Part shown: positions 22,670 through 31,131 of the stretch, piece by piece | Numbering within the stretch: the first letter of the stretch is position 1 | Layout of the letters: each line of letters begins with the position of its first letter | DNA from: Phycisphaerales bacterium | GTDB lineage: Bacteria > Planctomycetota > Phycisphaerae > Phycisphaerales > SM1A02 | NCBI GenBank assembly: GCA_020345805.1 | Contig: CP070772.1 | Span: 1,966,628 to 1,999,186 of the forward strand | Direction of reading: 5' to 3' | DNA length: 32,559 nucleotides | Program-made: the position numbers and the translations under genes | Notes under the pieces: model-generated | Databases searched by the model: none | What the model saw: the letters and a program-made list of their open reading frames with translations, nothing else | Told to the model about the DNA's origin: nothing

Positions 22670-23071
22670 CTAGTCTGACCAGGCTTCGCCTTCCGTCTCC
22701 GACAACAGAAGGCCTTCCGGAGCGCTGAAATCCACTTCGGGCAGCGGCAGATCGTGGAACCACTCGGCGACCTCTTCGGCGGTCATCAGCCTGCCCAGTT
22801 CCCGGCCGTCCGCCGCGTCGTACACGCTGTAGCAGGGGCCGGCGGAGGTGCCGAAGATCTCGACCCGGTAGCGCCCCGTCTCCAGCGACCCGAGGGGAAA
22901 GTACTCCTCGTGCGTCACGCTGGCAGTCCGGTCCTCCGGGCCGGCGGGTGCAGGCTCCGTCTCGCCGCCTCGGCTGCGATCCGGAGCAAACACGCTGGCC
23001 ATGATCAGGAACGCGACCACCAGCGCGGCGGTGGCAACCAAGCGCTCCATCGCGGGGGAGATCCGATTCAT
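22670..23071 (-). CDS. Small membrane-anchored protein, unknown function
   Basis: This 133-aa protein has a single N-terminal hydrophobic segment (about residues 9-27, MERLVATAALVVAFLIMASVFA), a Pro/Glu/Ala-rich linker and a C-terminal domain: RYRVEIFGTSAGPCYSVYDAADGRELGRLMTAEEVAEWFHDLPL. The latter resembles short beta-rich periplasmic modules, but I cannot name a family. Only one Cys is present in the domain. It lies about 100 nt upstream of the phosphorylase-like gene on the same strand, and 100 nt from the tRNA-Glu, which is divergent. The coding assignment is supported by the signal-anchor layout and by its good codon pattern. Confidence 0.75.
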   Translation of the reverse strand: MNRISPAMERLVATAALVVAFLIMASVFAPDRSRGGETEPAPAGPEDRTASVTHEEYFPLGSLETGRYRVEIFGTSAGPCYSVYDAADGRELGRLMTAEEVAEWFHDLPLPEVDFSAPEGLLLSETEGEAWSD

Positions 23072-23173
23072 ACCCGGTTTATCGGCTCGCCGGAGGCGGG
23101 GGGTAAGCCCAATCCAATCTCTTTGTCCCTTGCCAGGAGGGCCTGGAGGGCTACCATAGGCCGCTCGAAGCCG

Positions 23174-23248
23174 GACCCCATCGTCTAGTCAGGTCCAGGA
23201 CATCAGGTTTTCATCCTGAAAACAGGGGTTCGAATCCCCTTGGGGTCG
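23174..23248 (+). tRNA. tRNA-Glu (UUC)
   Basis: A full cloverleaf can be drawn. The acceptor stem is GACCCCA (23174-23180) with TGGGGTC (23241-23247). The D-arm lies around CGTCTAGTCAGG, the anticodon arm is TCAGG-TTTTCAT-CCTGA with anticodon TTC, and the T-arm is CAGGG-GTTCGAATCCCCT. The 3' CCA is not encoded, and the discriminator is G. A serine-recombinase gene reads toward it from 190 nt away, but no second copy of its 3' end occurs in the window. Confidence 0.97.
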
Positions 23249-23439
23249 CTTTTCCTTGAGATAGATAGGCAGCGTATCGGCGTCCGAGGTGCCGCCGGGG
23301 GCGGTCGCCGCAGGCGGCTCAAGCGCCATCTGCTCCGAAGCCTAGTCGCGATCACGTCGGGCCTGGCTGGCTCGCTCCCTTCGGGCCGGGTCGGTGGTCT
23401 CTGGATGCCAAGCTCTGGTGGTGCGAGCTAAGGATTAGA

Positions 23440-25425
23440 TCAAGCCTTGCGGTTGCGGGCCGTGTTGCCTCGCGGCCTGCCTCGGCGTACCTCAGGCAAG
23501 GCAGCATGAATCACCTCGGTCTCCAATCCCGCCTGGCTGCCAGCGATCGTCGGCAGGACACGCACCTGGATCCTCGCTTCTCCCTTCCTCCGATCGATGA
23601 CGATCCCGTCGATGCATCGTCGTGCTGCCGCCTGGCGTTGATCCAGCGGGCCTTCGCGTAATGACGGCCCAAGACAGGCCACGAACCTCCTCGTGTCTGC
23701 ATCCAAATCACCCACCTCCGCCTCGGTCAGCGTCAGGTGATCCAGCGACTCGATCTTCGTCTCCAGCTGCTCCCGCTCCTTCGTGAGCTCCGCCAGTCGT
23801 TGATCGACGAGATCGCGATTGGCCTTCGTGATGTTGTCCAGCAGGTTGCGTGTGGTCTTGTCAACTCGTATCAGCTTCGCCTTCAGGCTCTTCCGACGTT
23901 TGCTGATCCGGTCACGATCTCCGTCGATCTGCAGGCCCACGACCTCAGCGATCCGCTTCTCGGCATCCTCTCCCGCATACCGCCCGTAGAACTCAACCAG
24001 CGAGGTGATCACTGCTTCTTCCAAACCATCCTTCGGCAGCGCGCCAAGTGTGCAGCAGTGACGTCCGTGCCTGATGTAGCCTCCGCATCCGTAGTGCAGT
24101 GTCCTTCGCCGCTCGCCGTCGGTACTTCGATTCCCGTACCGCGTGAGTCCCTCATACCTGCTGCCGCAGCGCGAGCAGGTGCAGAGCCCCGACAGAAGGA
24201 ACTTTGCCTTTGGTCCGGTCCATCCACCCGTTCGCTTCCCAGCCTCCTCCCCCGTCCGGGGGTTGATCCCACGCTGGCGCTTCGACGCGGGCTCTTCCTC
24301 CAGTCGTGTCTTCGCTGCCTCCCAGATGCGCCGACTAACGATCGCCGGATGAGCATCTCGCGTTACGATCCAATCCGACTCATCGTTGGGCTCAAGTCTC
24401 CGTCCGTGCACCCCCACTCTTTCCACCGCCCGTCCATCGGCGATCCGGAAGAACCTCGCATCCGTTCTTCGGTTCCACACCAAGTCTCCTGCGTACGCCG
24501 GGTTGATGAGGATGGCGCGGACGCTGGTCAGCGACCATCGTCCACCGTACTGGGCCGCCCACTCAGACCCTCTTGACGTCGGAACTCCATCGCGGTTCAG
24601 TGAGTCGGCTATAGCCTTGAAGCCACGCCTCTCCTGAACGTACTCCCGAAAGATCCGCCTGATCGTCTGGACCCGACTCTTCTCGCTCAGGACGAGCCTG
24701 CACCGGTCCTTCCTCGAAACGGCAATCGACTCACCCCGCTCCAGCGTGCGTGTCAGCATCCACTTCTTGTCGAACATCTGCTTCGTTCCATCACGCATGT
24801 AACGCAGGTGGAACAGGAACTGACCTGACTGGCTCTCGTAGCCGAGGTCGTATCCGAAAGGCGGCGCGCCGCCCATCCACCACCCACCCAAGTTCCGCTC
24901 GCCCGACGTTAGCCGTCCATTGGAACTGCCGAACGTGGCTCTGCTCAGCAATCCTCGTATCGCCACCTTGGCCAGGTCCTTACTCTCCTCACGTGCCTGC
25001 CATTGCTTCACCGGCCGTAGCAGATCATCCGTGCCATCGCCGGAGAAGTTCTCGCTGACGTATCGGACCTCAACTCCGTGCGTGCGGAGCACATGCCGGT
25101 AGTAGCCCGCCTCGTCGTTGTCGATCCGGCCGAACCGCTTGACGTCGTAGACCACGACGATGGTGAAATCGCAGCCACGCCGCTTGGCATCGGTGATCAG
25201 TGCCTGGAATGCCCGACGCCCAACTGTGCTCGTTCCGCTGGCGGCATCGTCGACGTAGAAACGGACCAGCCTCATGCCGTGCTCGTCAACGTACTGCTCG
25301 ATTGCCTTCTTCTGGTCTGGAATCGACTGCTCCTGGCGATCCGTGGATCGCCTCACGTAGCCGACGGCCCTGAGCGCCCTGACCTTCCCGCCGCGTGGCC
25401 GATTGACAGTGCCTGCCCGTGCCAT
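23440..25425 (-). CDS. Large serine recombinase
   Basis: This 661-aa site-specific recombinase has an N-terminal catalytic resolvase domain with nucleophile Ser27 (VGYVRRSTDRQEQSIPDQ) and the arginine-rich region VVVYDVKRFGRIDNDEAGYY. A recombinase domain follows (EYVQERRGFKAIADSLNRDGVPTSRG), then a zinc ribbon (LLSGLCTCSRCGSRYEG ... HYGCGGYIRHGRHCC) and a C-terminal coiled coil (ITKANRDLVDQRLAELTKEREQLETKIESL). ATG 25425 has an excellent AAGGAGG 7 nt upstream; the extension to 25485 is rejected for that reason. Proteins of this size integrate or excise phage-like and conjugative elements, but many planctomycetes carry orphan copies. It looks full-length. No directionality factor or phage gene is adjacent. 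Confidence 0.95.
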   Translation of the reverse strand: MARAGTVNRPRGGKVRALRAVGYVRRSTDRQEQSIPDQKKAIEQYVDEHGMRLVRFYVDDAASGTSTVGRRAFQALITDAKRRGCDFTIVVVYDVKRFGRIDNDEAGYYRHVLRTHGVEVRYVSENFSGDGTDDLLRPVKQWQAREESKDLAKVAIRGLLSRATFGSSNGRLTSGERNLGGWWMGGAPPFGYDLGYESQSGQFLFHLRYMRDGTKQMFDKKWMLTRTLERGESIAVSRKDRCRLVLSEKSRVQTIRRIFREYVQERRGFKAIADSLNRDGVPTSRGSEWAAQYGGRWSLTSVRAILINPAYAGDLVWNRRTDARFFRIADGRAVERVGVHGRRLEPNDESDWIVTRDAHPAIVSRRIWEAAKTRLEEEPASKRQRGINPRTGEEAGKRTGGWTGPKAKFLLSGLCTCSRCGSRYEGLTRYGNRSTDGERRRTLHYGCGGYIRHGRHCCTLGALPKDGLEEAVITSLVEFYGRYAGEDAEKRIAEVVGLQIDGDRDRISKRRKSLKAKLIRVDKTTRNLLDNITKANRDLVDQRLAELTKEREQLETKIESLDHLTLTEAEVGDLDADTRRFVACLGPSLREGPLDQRQAAARRCIDGIVIDRRKGEARIQVRVLPTIAGSQAGLETEVIHAALPEVRRGRPRGNTARNRKA

Positions 25426-25897
25426 GCCCGGACCTCCTTCCGCCGCCGAACCCGGCGGCCTTCGTTCCGGGAGCCATAGGGGCATAGGGTGGGCCGCATA
25501 TCAAGGCGATTTGACGAGAATCTGGCCGGATCTGGCGGCCTTTTTTCGCCAACTTCTGGCCTCAACGTGCAGTTGGGGAGCACGACGACGCCGAGGCGCT
25601 CATTCAGCCGGACGTCCTAGCACCGGCCGGGCCGAAGTCGCGTCATCCGGAGGCGATGACGGCTCGCGCCGAGAACTGTGGCAGGTCGACGGGCAGACCG
25701 AAGCAGCCTCCCAGGGACCGCGGTCGACAGGCAACTCGTGCAGAAGCAGATGCCGTGGCCTATTCACGCGGCGGTCTTCCGAGTCGCAGGCCGCGAGTTC
25801 GAGTCCTGCCCGGAACTTGCGCGCTATTCGGCTCCACGAATATCGTAATTCGGGCCGTCCGGCGAGGCACTGTCACTTCTGACAGTCGGTTGGGACG
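25426..25897. other. Recombinase upstream region with tRNA relic and palindrome
   Basis: These 472 nt between the recombinase and the ion-channel gene contain no convincing gene. They include the tRNA-Gly relic (25771-25815), the motif TAATTCGGG (25846-25854) seen also near the IS relic, and a perfect 7-bp hairpin ACTGTCA-CTTC-TGACAGT at 25869-25886, which lies 12 nt beyond the stop codon of the ion-channel gene. The recombinase promoter and any attachment site should also be here. Confidence 0.55.
25771..25815 (+). pseudogene. tRNA-Gly (UCC) 3'-half relic
   Basis: GCGGTCTTCC-GAGTCGC reads as a tRNA-Gly anticodon arm (anticodon TCC in loop CTTCCGA; two G-T pairs in the stem). Then AGGCC and GCGAG-TTCGAGT-CCTGC follow as a T-arm with one broken pair. 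The 5' half (acceptor strand and D-arm) is not recognisable and the acceptor stem cannot close, so the gene is not functional. A tRNA fragment next to a recombinase gene is typical of an attachment-site copy or of past insertion. Confidence 0.6.
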
Positions 25898-26644
25898 TCA
25901 TGCGCGAATCTGCAGTTTCGCGACGCTTACGAGGCGCGCGATGAGGATGGCCAGGTAGAGCTGACCCAGCACCGTCTCGACCGAGCTGAGCGAACGGGCG
26001 ATCGACGAGCGCGGCGCAATATCGCCGTATCCGAGCGTCGTCATCGTGGTGAAGCTGAAGTAGATGAGATGGAGTTCACCCGATGCAGGACTGGGCGCCT
26101 GTACTTCGGACGGTGTGCTTGGAATCCACGTCATTACTTCACCGGACTCCGCCATAGATGTCGGCAGCGTGAACGAACCAGGCGCAAAAGTCTCAATGAG
26201 TGAATATACGAACGCAAACAGGACACCGAGGAGGAGGTACGCGGTCACTCCGCCGAGGACCGTGTCCCCCGTAACGGTCGCCGTGCGAAGCAGTGCCTTT
26301 AGGACACAAAGGCCAACGATCGCGATGAACGCGATCGCAATCAGATGAAAGGCCAAGGTAAGCAGCACATCTCGGTAACCGCCCCAGACGATGGCGGCCT
26401 GAAGTACCGCTGCACCCAAACCCAAGATTATGCATACGACAAAGAGCTTCGGGCTCCGCGCCACGGCGAACACTCCGGCCGCGTACAGGAGCAGACTGAG
26501 GGCAAGGGCGCTCATTCCACCGAGAATCTGAACGGACAGCGGCGCGGCGACGAGCGTCAAGGCGGTCACCAGGAAGAGTGGCCAATGGTGGGTCCGACTG
26601 AACTCGAAGGTATCTCTTGCCACAAGAGTTTTCGCAACGGCCAT
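25898..26644 (-). CDS. Potassium-type ion channel (Ion_trans_2 domain)
   Basis: This 248-aa inner-membrane protein has about four N-terminal hydrophobic segments followed by a two-helix pore module. The selectivity filter TTLGYGD is at 202-208 (FSFTTMTTLGYGDIAP) between the helix around 130-150 and the final helix (SVETVLGQLYLAILIARLVS). The filter is the canonical K+ type. There is no cytoplasmic RCK/TrkA domain, so gating would be intrinsic. A loop of about 45 residues lies before the pore helix. The ATG has AAGGAG 7 nt upstream. It is divergent from the DUF900 lipoprotein, with 102 nt between starts. Confidence 0.93.
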   Translation of the reverse strand: MAVAKTLVARDTFEFSRTHHWPLFLVTALTLVAAPLSVQILGGMSALALSLLLYAAGVFAVARSPKLFVVCIILGLGAAVLQAAIVWGGYRDVLLTLAFHLIAIAFIAIVGLCVLKALLRTATVTGDTVLGGVTAYLLLGVLFAFVYSLIETFAPGSFTLPTSMAESGEVMTWIPSTPSEVQAPSPASGELHLIYFSFTTMTTLGYGDIAPRSSIARSLSSVETVLGQLYLAILIARLVSVAKLQIRA

Positions 26645-26746
26645 CGATTATCTCCTTTGTAGACCCGGCTTTGCATGCTACCATTTTGGATCCCGGCCCG
26701 TTACGTGCGCGACGGCCCTTCTCATCATCAGCGAGAGGCCAGAAAC

Positions 26747-28030
26747 ATGTCCGTCAAGGTCCTCTGTTGCAGCAAGGGCAGTCAATGGCTGGCACTCACG
26801 GTACTACTGCTGGGTGGCTGTCAGCGTACTCTGATCCCCACGCCCACGGTGTACATCGATCGCACACCGGATCCGTTCCAAGGCGTTCCAGAGGCGCATC
26901 AGACGACGATATTCCAGATGCCGTACGTCACCGACCGGGCGCCGATCGAGCGCAAGGGCAGACCATTGCGCTACGGGCATGACCGATCGCGATCGCTCGC
27001 CTTCGGTCGCTGCTCCATCGAGATCGGCCGCGACATGTCCTGGGAGGAAGTCGCCGAACTCAGCAAAGTCAAGCGTCGCGGGCGCAGGATCCTCGTCGAG
27101 GCGGGCGAGAAGACCGAGATCGGCCGCTTCCCATCCGTGCCGATGCCGGTCACCGTCCAGGACGGATTGCCCACTGTGGATCCCACCGCGCTCGCCGGAA
27201 ATCTCCAGGCCACCGAGGCGCTCCAGGATATGGTTCGACAGTCCCTTGAGACTGCGACGAAGAAGGAGGTCTTCATCACCGTCCACGGTGTCAATAACAC
27301 ATTCGACGATGCGGTGCTCCGTGCTGCTGACCTCTGGCATTTCTTCGGCCGGCAGGCGGTCGTGATCTGTTACACATGGCCCGCCGGCCACCCCGGGCTC
27401 TTCGAGGGCTATCACTACGACCATGTCTCCAGCCGCTTTACCGTCTTCCACTTCAAGCAACTGATTCGTACCCTTGCGGAGATGGAAGAGGTCCATCGCA
27501 TCAACGTCATCGCCCACAGCCGCGGCACCGACGTGACCACCAGCGCACTTCGAGAGCTCTTCCTCGAGGGCTTCGGCGATGAGTTCGAACACAACAGAAT
27601 CGGCGACGTGGTACTCTTCGCGGCGGATCTCGACTGGCAGGTGGTACTGCAACGCGATGTGGGGCACTACGTCTTCAGCATGTTTGACCGCCTGACGATC
27701 TACGTCTCGAAGGATGATGTGGCACTTGATGTATCGAGCCTGCTGTGGCGGAGCGTTCAGCGACTCGGGCGGGTGCGACTGGAGGATCTCACCGAGACCG
27801 AGCGCGATCTGATCCGGATTGCCGGATCGATCGATATCATCGATGTGCGTATCAGGCCGCGCGCGCTCGGACACAGCTATTTCGACGACCCAGCGGTGTT
27901 CTCCGACCTGATCCTCCTGCTCCTGGACGATCGACCACCCGGAGCGAGTCACGGTCGTCCTCTCGAAGTCGTCGTACCCGGTTTCTGGGTGCTTCGAGAC
28001 GGATACCCGGCAGTTTCAGCTGACAGGTGA
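26747..28030 (+). CDS. DUF900-type alpha/beta-hydrolase lipoprotein
   Basis: This 427-aa protein starts with a lipoprotein signal (MSVKVLCC...LTVLLLGGC, Cys25). The hydrolase core runs from about residue 170: EVFITVHGVNNTF with an oxyanion-hole HG, VICYTWPAGHP, then the nucleophile elbow VIAHSRGTDV with Ser258, and VVLFAADLDWQVV. The order and spacing match the DUF900 (PF05990) family of predicted esterases. The upstream part includes MPYVTDRAPIERKG and YGHDRSRSLAFGRCSIEI, which is also a hallmark of these proteins. ATG 26747 is chosen, since the longer frame from 26675 starts before the signal peptide. Substrate unknown. Confidence 0.9.
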   Translation: MSVKVLCCSKGSQWLALTVLLLGGCQRTLIPTPTVYIDRTPDPFQGVPEAHQTTIFQMPYVTDRAPIERKGRPLRYGHDRSRSLAFGRCSIEIGRDMSWEEVAELSKVKRRGRRILVEAGEKTEIGRFPSVPMPVTVQDGLPTVDPTALAGNLQATEALQDMVRQSLETATKKEVFITVHGVNNTFDDAVLRAADLWHFFGRQAVVICYTWPAGHPGLFEGYHYDHVSSRFTVFHFKQLIRTLAEMEEVHRINVIAHSRGTDVTTSALRELFLEGFGDEFEHNRIGDVVLFAADLDWQVVLQRDVGHYVFSMFDRLTIYVSKDDVALDVSSLLWRSVQRLGRVRLEDLTETERDLIRIAGSIDIIDVRIRPRALGHSYFDDPAVFSDLILLLLDDRPPGASHGRPLEVVVPGFWVLRDGYPAVSADR

Positions 28031-28180
28031 TTCCCGCTGGGGTGTTCAGGCCGGGCCGTCGGCGGCAGGCCCGGTGACCACCATCCCGCGATTGGTGGGA
28101 GCGCCGCCCGCGGCCGCCTAAATGGACAGTTCGGCGACCCGAAACTGCACCAAGGGTTTTCAAAACCATGTGAAGATCCT

Positions 28181-28207
28181 ACAACAGGCCTGGCAAGCCT
28201 GACTGTT
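28181..28207 (+). terminator. Weak hairpin after the DUF900 gene
   Basis: CAACAG (28181-28186) pairs with CTGTTG (28202-28207) around GC-rich CAGGC/GCCTG parts. It lies in the 276-nt gap before the next gene and is followed by only a loose T-bearing tract (ATTGTCTTG), so termination would be modest. A second small palindrome, GGTTTTCAAAACC, precedes it near 28157-28169. Confidence 0.4.
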
Positions 28208-28306
28208 GATTGTCTTGCCCGCATTCTGGATCATTGGCGGTCGTTCGCTCCGCTTATTTCGTCGTGTACGTTGAAGAGAGCACGTCTTTCTGTTGGGAGC
28301 ATGCTC

Positions 28307-28864
28307 ATGCTGAGAAAACATTCGCGAATCGTTCGGGTCCTCGGACTGGGTGTGGTGCTCATGGTGGTCGGTTCGACCGGCTGGACGCTAGGCCAGATCC
28401 GCTCAGACAATGCAGCGGACTCGACCCTTGATGCACGGTTCTCGTTCGCCTGGCTCGAATTGGCGCAGGCCAACCTGGACAAGGCCCGCGCCTCGGGGGC
28501 TCCCGCGTATGTCGCTGTGGTCCATGAAGAAGCGGTCCGGAATTTCCGGGATGCGTACGAGAAGGCACAAGCGGGGCAACCACTGACCTCGTACCAGGCG
28601 CTACTCACGACCATGGACCATCTATCCAACATTGCGGAGCGGCGATTGCGCGCTGCGGAAGCTCTGCGCGAGTCGTACCCTGATGCAATTGACGAATACG
28701 AGTTGCGCAGGCTCAAGTCGAAATATGAGATCCTTAAGATCGGCGCCGGGCTAGGGCACGAGATCAGCAGCGCCTCCCCTGAGGAACAGGTCGAGTGGCA
28801 GCTCCGGCAATTGCGAAGCCTGCAATTGCTGGTGGCCGATCATCTGTTCCATGAGGGCCTTTAG
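28307..28864 (+). CDS. Membrane-anchored helical protein, unknown function
   Basis: This 185-aa protein has an N-terminal signal anchor (RIVRVLGLGVVLMVVGSTGWTLGQ) and an almost entirely alpha-helical exported part (DARFSFAWLELAQANLDKARASG ... EEAVRNFRDAYEKAQ ... MDHLSNIAERRLRAAEALRESYPDAID ... WQLRQLRSLQLLVADHLF). Its length and charge are reminiscent of small periplasmic tetratricopeptide-like or coiled-coil proteins, but I recognise no family. ATG 28307 was chosen because GGGAG lies 7 nt before it; ATG 28301 is too close to the same site. It sits between the DUF900 lipoprotein and the efflux operon, all on the plus strand, but separated by long gaps. Confidence 0.75.
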   Translation: MLRKHSRIVRVLGLGVVLMVVGSTGWTLGQIRSDNAADSTLDARFSFAWLELAQANLDKARASGAPAYVAVVHEEAVRNFRDAYEKAQAGQPLTSYQALLTTMDHLSNIAERRLRAAEALRESYPDAIDEYELRRLKSKYEILKIGAGLGHEISSASPEEQVEWQLRQLRSLQLLVADHLFHEGL

Positions 28865-29527
28865 CACAATAATCGACATTCATCGATGCGGCGCGCGGCA
28901 CTATCACCGCTGGTGGAGGCTTCGCGTGGTCCACCGATGCCTCAGGGGTGAGACGCGGGACGCGGAGCTCCGCAGGCTACCGTGAGCAGACGAAACAGTC
29001 ACAAGGCGGAAGTGCTCCGACTGAATGGAGCAAGTCCTATACGAGCGTCTGACGCCCGAGGGGGCCTGCTCATGTACAGCATCGAGTCTCACGACCAGGG
29101 CGTCCCGCGGCGGTACAACCCACCACGGCCGGCACTGATGGCCAGCATTGTGCCGGGATAGACCGGTGTGACGGCTGTTCAAAGGCCCTGCGTTCGGTCC
29201 CGCAGATCCTGGGAGTGGACAGCGCTCGCGTGTGTCACGTAAAGTGCTGCTGTGCAGAATGTTGTGACACGTCAGTACCGTCGGGGACACCAACTCAGCC
29301 TTGCAGCGCCGGAACCTCGGAATACAAGTCGGACTCACCGCCGCTGGAGGTGAGCAGCGCTGTCACGCGGTGCCCGGGATCTGTACTGTCGCCATGGACC
29401 AGAAGACCGACGTGACTGCTTTTCTGGTCCAGCAAGGCCCAAGCAGGATCGCGGCCGTGCTTGATGAGCGGGGAACAGGCCGATACCTTGTTTCACGAAT
29501 CCTCGGCCCATTAGAACGGAACCGAAT
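28865..29527. other. 663-nt gap before the efflux operon
   Basis: No frame in this interval has a start with a ribosome-binding site and recognisable protein character. It is likely to hold the promoter of the efflux operon near its right end, but no good -35/-10 pair stands out. A perfect 10-bp inverted repeat occurs at 29395-29431. Smaller repeats include GTGTCAC/GTGACAC near 29232 and 29264. The stretch around 28880-29200 may be gene debris, but I cannot assign it. Confidence 0.5.
29395..29431 (+). promoter_or_regulatory. Perfect 10-bp inverted repeat upstream of the efflux operon
   Basis: TGGACCAGAA (29395-29404) and TTCTGGTCCA (29422-29431) are exact complements with a 17-nt loop, about 97 nt before the start of the outer-membrane factor. 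It could be a dimer operator with widely spaced half-sites or a leader hairpin. No regulator gene is adjacent. Confidence 0.45.
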
Positions 29528-31120
29528 ATGCGTCAATTCCTTTGTCTGGCGGGGCTTACATGTCTGGTTCTGACTGGCTGCAAGGTCGGACCGGACTTTA
29601 AGCCGCCTGAAGCGGACGTCAACAAGGCGTGGATCGACGCCGGCGACCCGGCGATCAGGCAGGTGCCGCTGGAGTTCGATGAGTGGTGGACCGTATTTGA
29701 GGACCCGGTCCTCAACGATCTCGTCGCGAAGGCTTATGGACAGAACCTCTCCCTGCGGATCGCCGGTCTCCGGGTCCTGGAGGCACGGGCGCGGCGCGGC
29801 ATCGCCGCCGGGCTCTTCTTCCCGCAGGTCCAAGGTCTGTCGGCGACGGGGGCAGCAGTCAACCTGAGCGACAATGATCCGAATCTAGCGCTGGCCGATC
29901 GCAATTTCAATGACTACGGCGTCTCTTTCGATGCAGTGTGGGAGCTGGATTTCTGGGGCAAGTACCGGCGCGGTATCGAGTCGGCGGATGCCGCGCTGCT
30001 GGCATCGGTTGACGACTACGACAGCGTGCTGGTCAGCCTGACTGGCGAGGTGGCGAGAGCATACATCCAAGCTCGCACGTTCGAGCGACGTCTGGCGCTG
30101 GCCCGCGCGAATGTCGAGCTGCAGCAGCGCACGCTGGAGATCGCCGATGTCCGCTTCCGCAACGGCGCGGTCACCGAACTCGACGTCAGCGAGGCGCGAT
30201 CCAATCTGGCGAATACGCGAGCCCTTATACCCACGTTCGAGAATGGACTTCGACAGTCCAGGATCACCCTCAGCATCCTATTGGGAATGCCGCCGTCGGA
30301 ACTGACTGACCTGATTCCCGAGACTGCCTACATTCCGGTCGCTCCTCCGGAAGTTCTCGTCGGCATCCCTGCCGACCTGCTCCGTCGTCGGCCGGACGTC
30401 CGGTCGGCGGAACAGATCGCCGCCGCGCTGAGCGCCCAGATCGGCGTCGCCGAAGCAGATCTTTACCCGACCGTCCGCCTGTTCGGTTCGACGGGATTTC
30501 GCACAGGGGACTCGTTTGGTACCGACGGTACGGTCAAGGACATTGACAACCTCCTCGACTCCGACAGCTACTTCGGCTTCATCGGTCTCAACTTCAGCTG
30601 GCCGATCTTCAACTATGGCCGGATAAAGAACAATGTTCGAATGGCGGACGCGAGGTTCCAGCAGGCGGTCGTTCACTACGAGAACACCGTGCTGCGCGCC
30701 GCAGCGGAGGTCGAGAGTGGCCTCAGCGGGTACCTGCGGGCCCGGGAGCAGGCGACGCACCTGCAGGAAAGTGTCGACGCCACGCAACGATCGGTCGCAC
30801 TTGCCACGACGCAGTATCGCGAGGGCACGGCCGACTTCATCCGGGTGCTGACCGCCCAGACCTTCCTCGTGGCCCAGCAGGACCGGTTGGCCGCGACCGA
30901 AGCACGGATTGCTCTCAACCTGGTATCGACGTACAAGTCACTTGGAGGCGGGTGGCAGATCCGCCGCGGCCACGAGTTCATTCCTGATGCGCTCATGCAA
31001 GAAATGAGCGAGCGGACCGACTGGGGCGACATCATGAGCCCGGACTACTCCTCGGGACAGGACGTTCTCTTCGACCGGCCTGATCCTGACGAGACCGCAA
31101 GCACCGTCGACGACGGATGA
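29528..31120 (+). CDS. RND efflux outer-membrane factor lipoprotein (NodT/OprM type)
   Basis: This 530-aa TolC-like trimeric channel has a lipoprotein signal (MRQFLCLAGLTCLVLTGC, Cys18) followed by KVGPDFKPP, the standard NodT start. Both TolC/OEP repeats are present: DPVLNDLVAKAYGQNLSLRIAGLRVLEARA at the start of the first, and VGIPADLLRRRPDVRSAEQIAAALSAQIGVAEADLYPTVRLFGSTG at the start of the second, followed by FSWPIFNYGRIKNNV. The C-terminus extends about 60 residues past the last helix with an acidic tail. It is 11 nt upstream of the adaptor gene, so it is co-transcribed. It opens the outer membrane for the pump complex. Confidence 0.97.
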   Translation: MRQFLCLAGLTCLVLTGCKVGPDFKPPEADVNKAWIDAGDPAIRQVPLEFDEWWTVFEDPVLNDLVAKAYGQNLSLRIAGLRVLEARARRGIAAGLFFPQVQGLSATGAAVNLSDNDPNLALADRNFNDYGVSFDAVWELDFWGKYRRGIESADAALLASVDDYDSVLVSLTGEVARAYIQARTFERRLALARANVELQQRTLEIADVRFRNGAVTELDVSEARSNLANTRALIPTFENGLRQSRITLSILLGMPPSELTDLIPETAYIPVAPPEVLVGIPADLLRRRPDVRSAEQIAAALSAQIGVAEADLYPTVRLFGSTGFRTGDSFGTDGTVKDIDNLLDSDSYFGFIGLNFSWPIFNYGRIKNNVRMADARFQQAVVHYENTVLRAAAEVESGLSGYLRAREQATHLQESVDATQRSVALATTQYREGTADFIRVLTAQTFLVAQQDRLAATEARIALNLVSTYKSLGGGWQIRRGHEFIPDALMQEMSERTDWGDIMSPDYSSGQDVLFDRPDPDETASTVDDG

Positions 31121-31131
31121 GGTGAGCAGCC

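Noticed and set aside
23174-25485. Prophage
   Set aside because: Only a recombinase is present; no capsid, tail, terminase, repressor or lysis genes occur in the window.
28904-29338. 144-codon minus-strand frame in the gap before the efflux operon
   Set aside because: Composition is that of shadow translation and no family resemblance or ribosome-binding site was found.
28865-29527. Group II intron remnant
   Set aside because: No domain V-like hairpin or maturase motif could be found.
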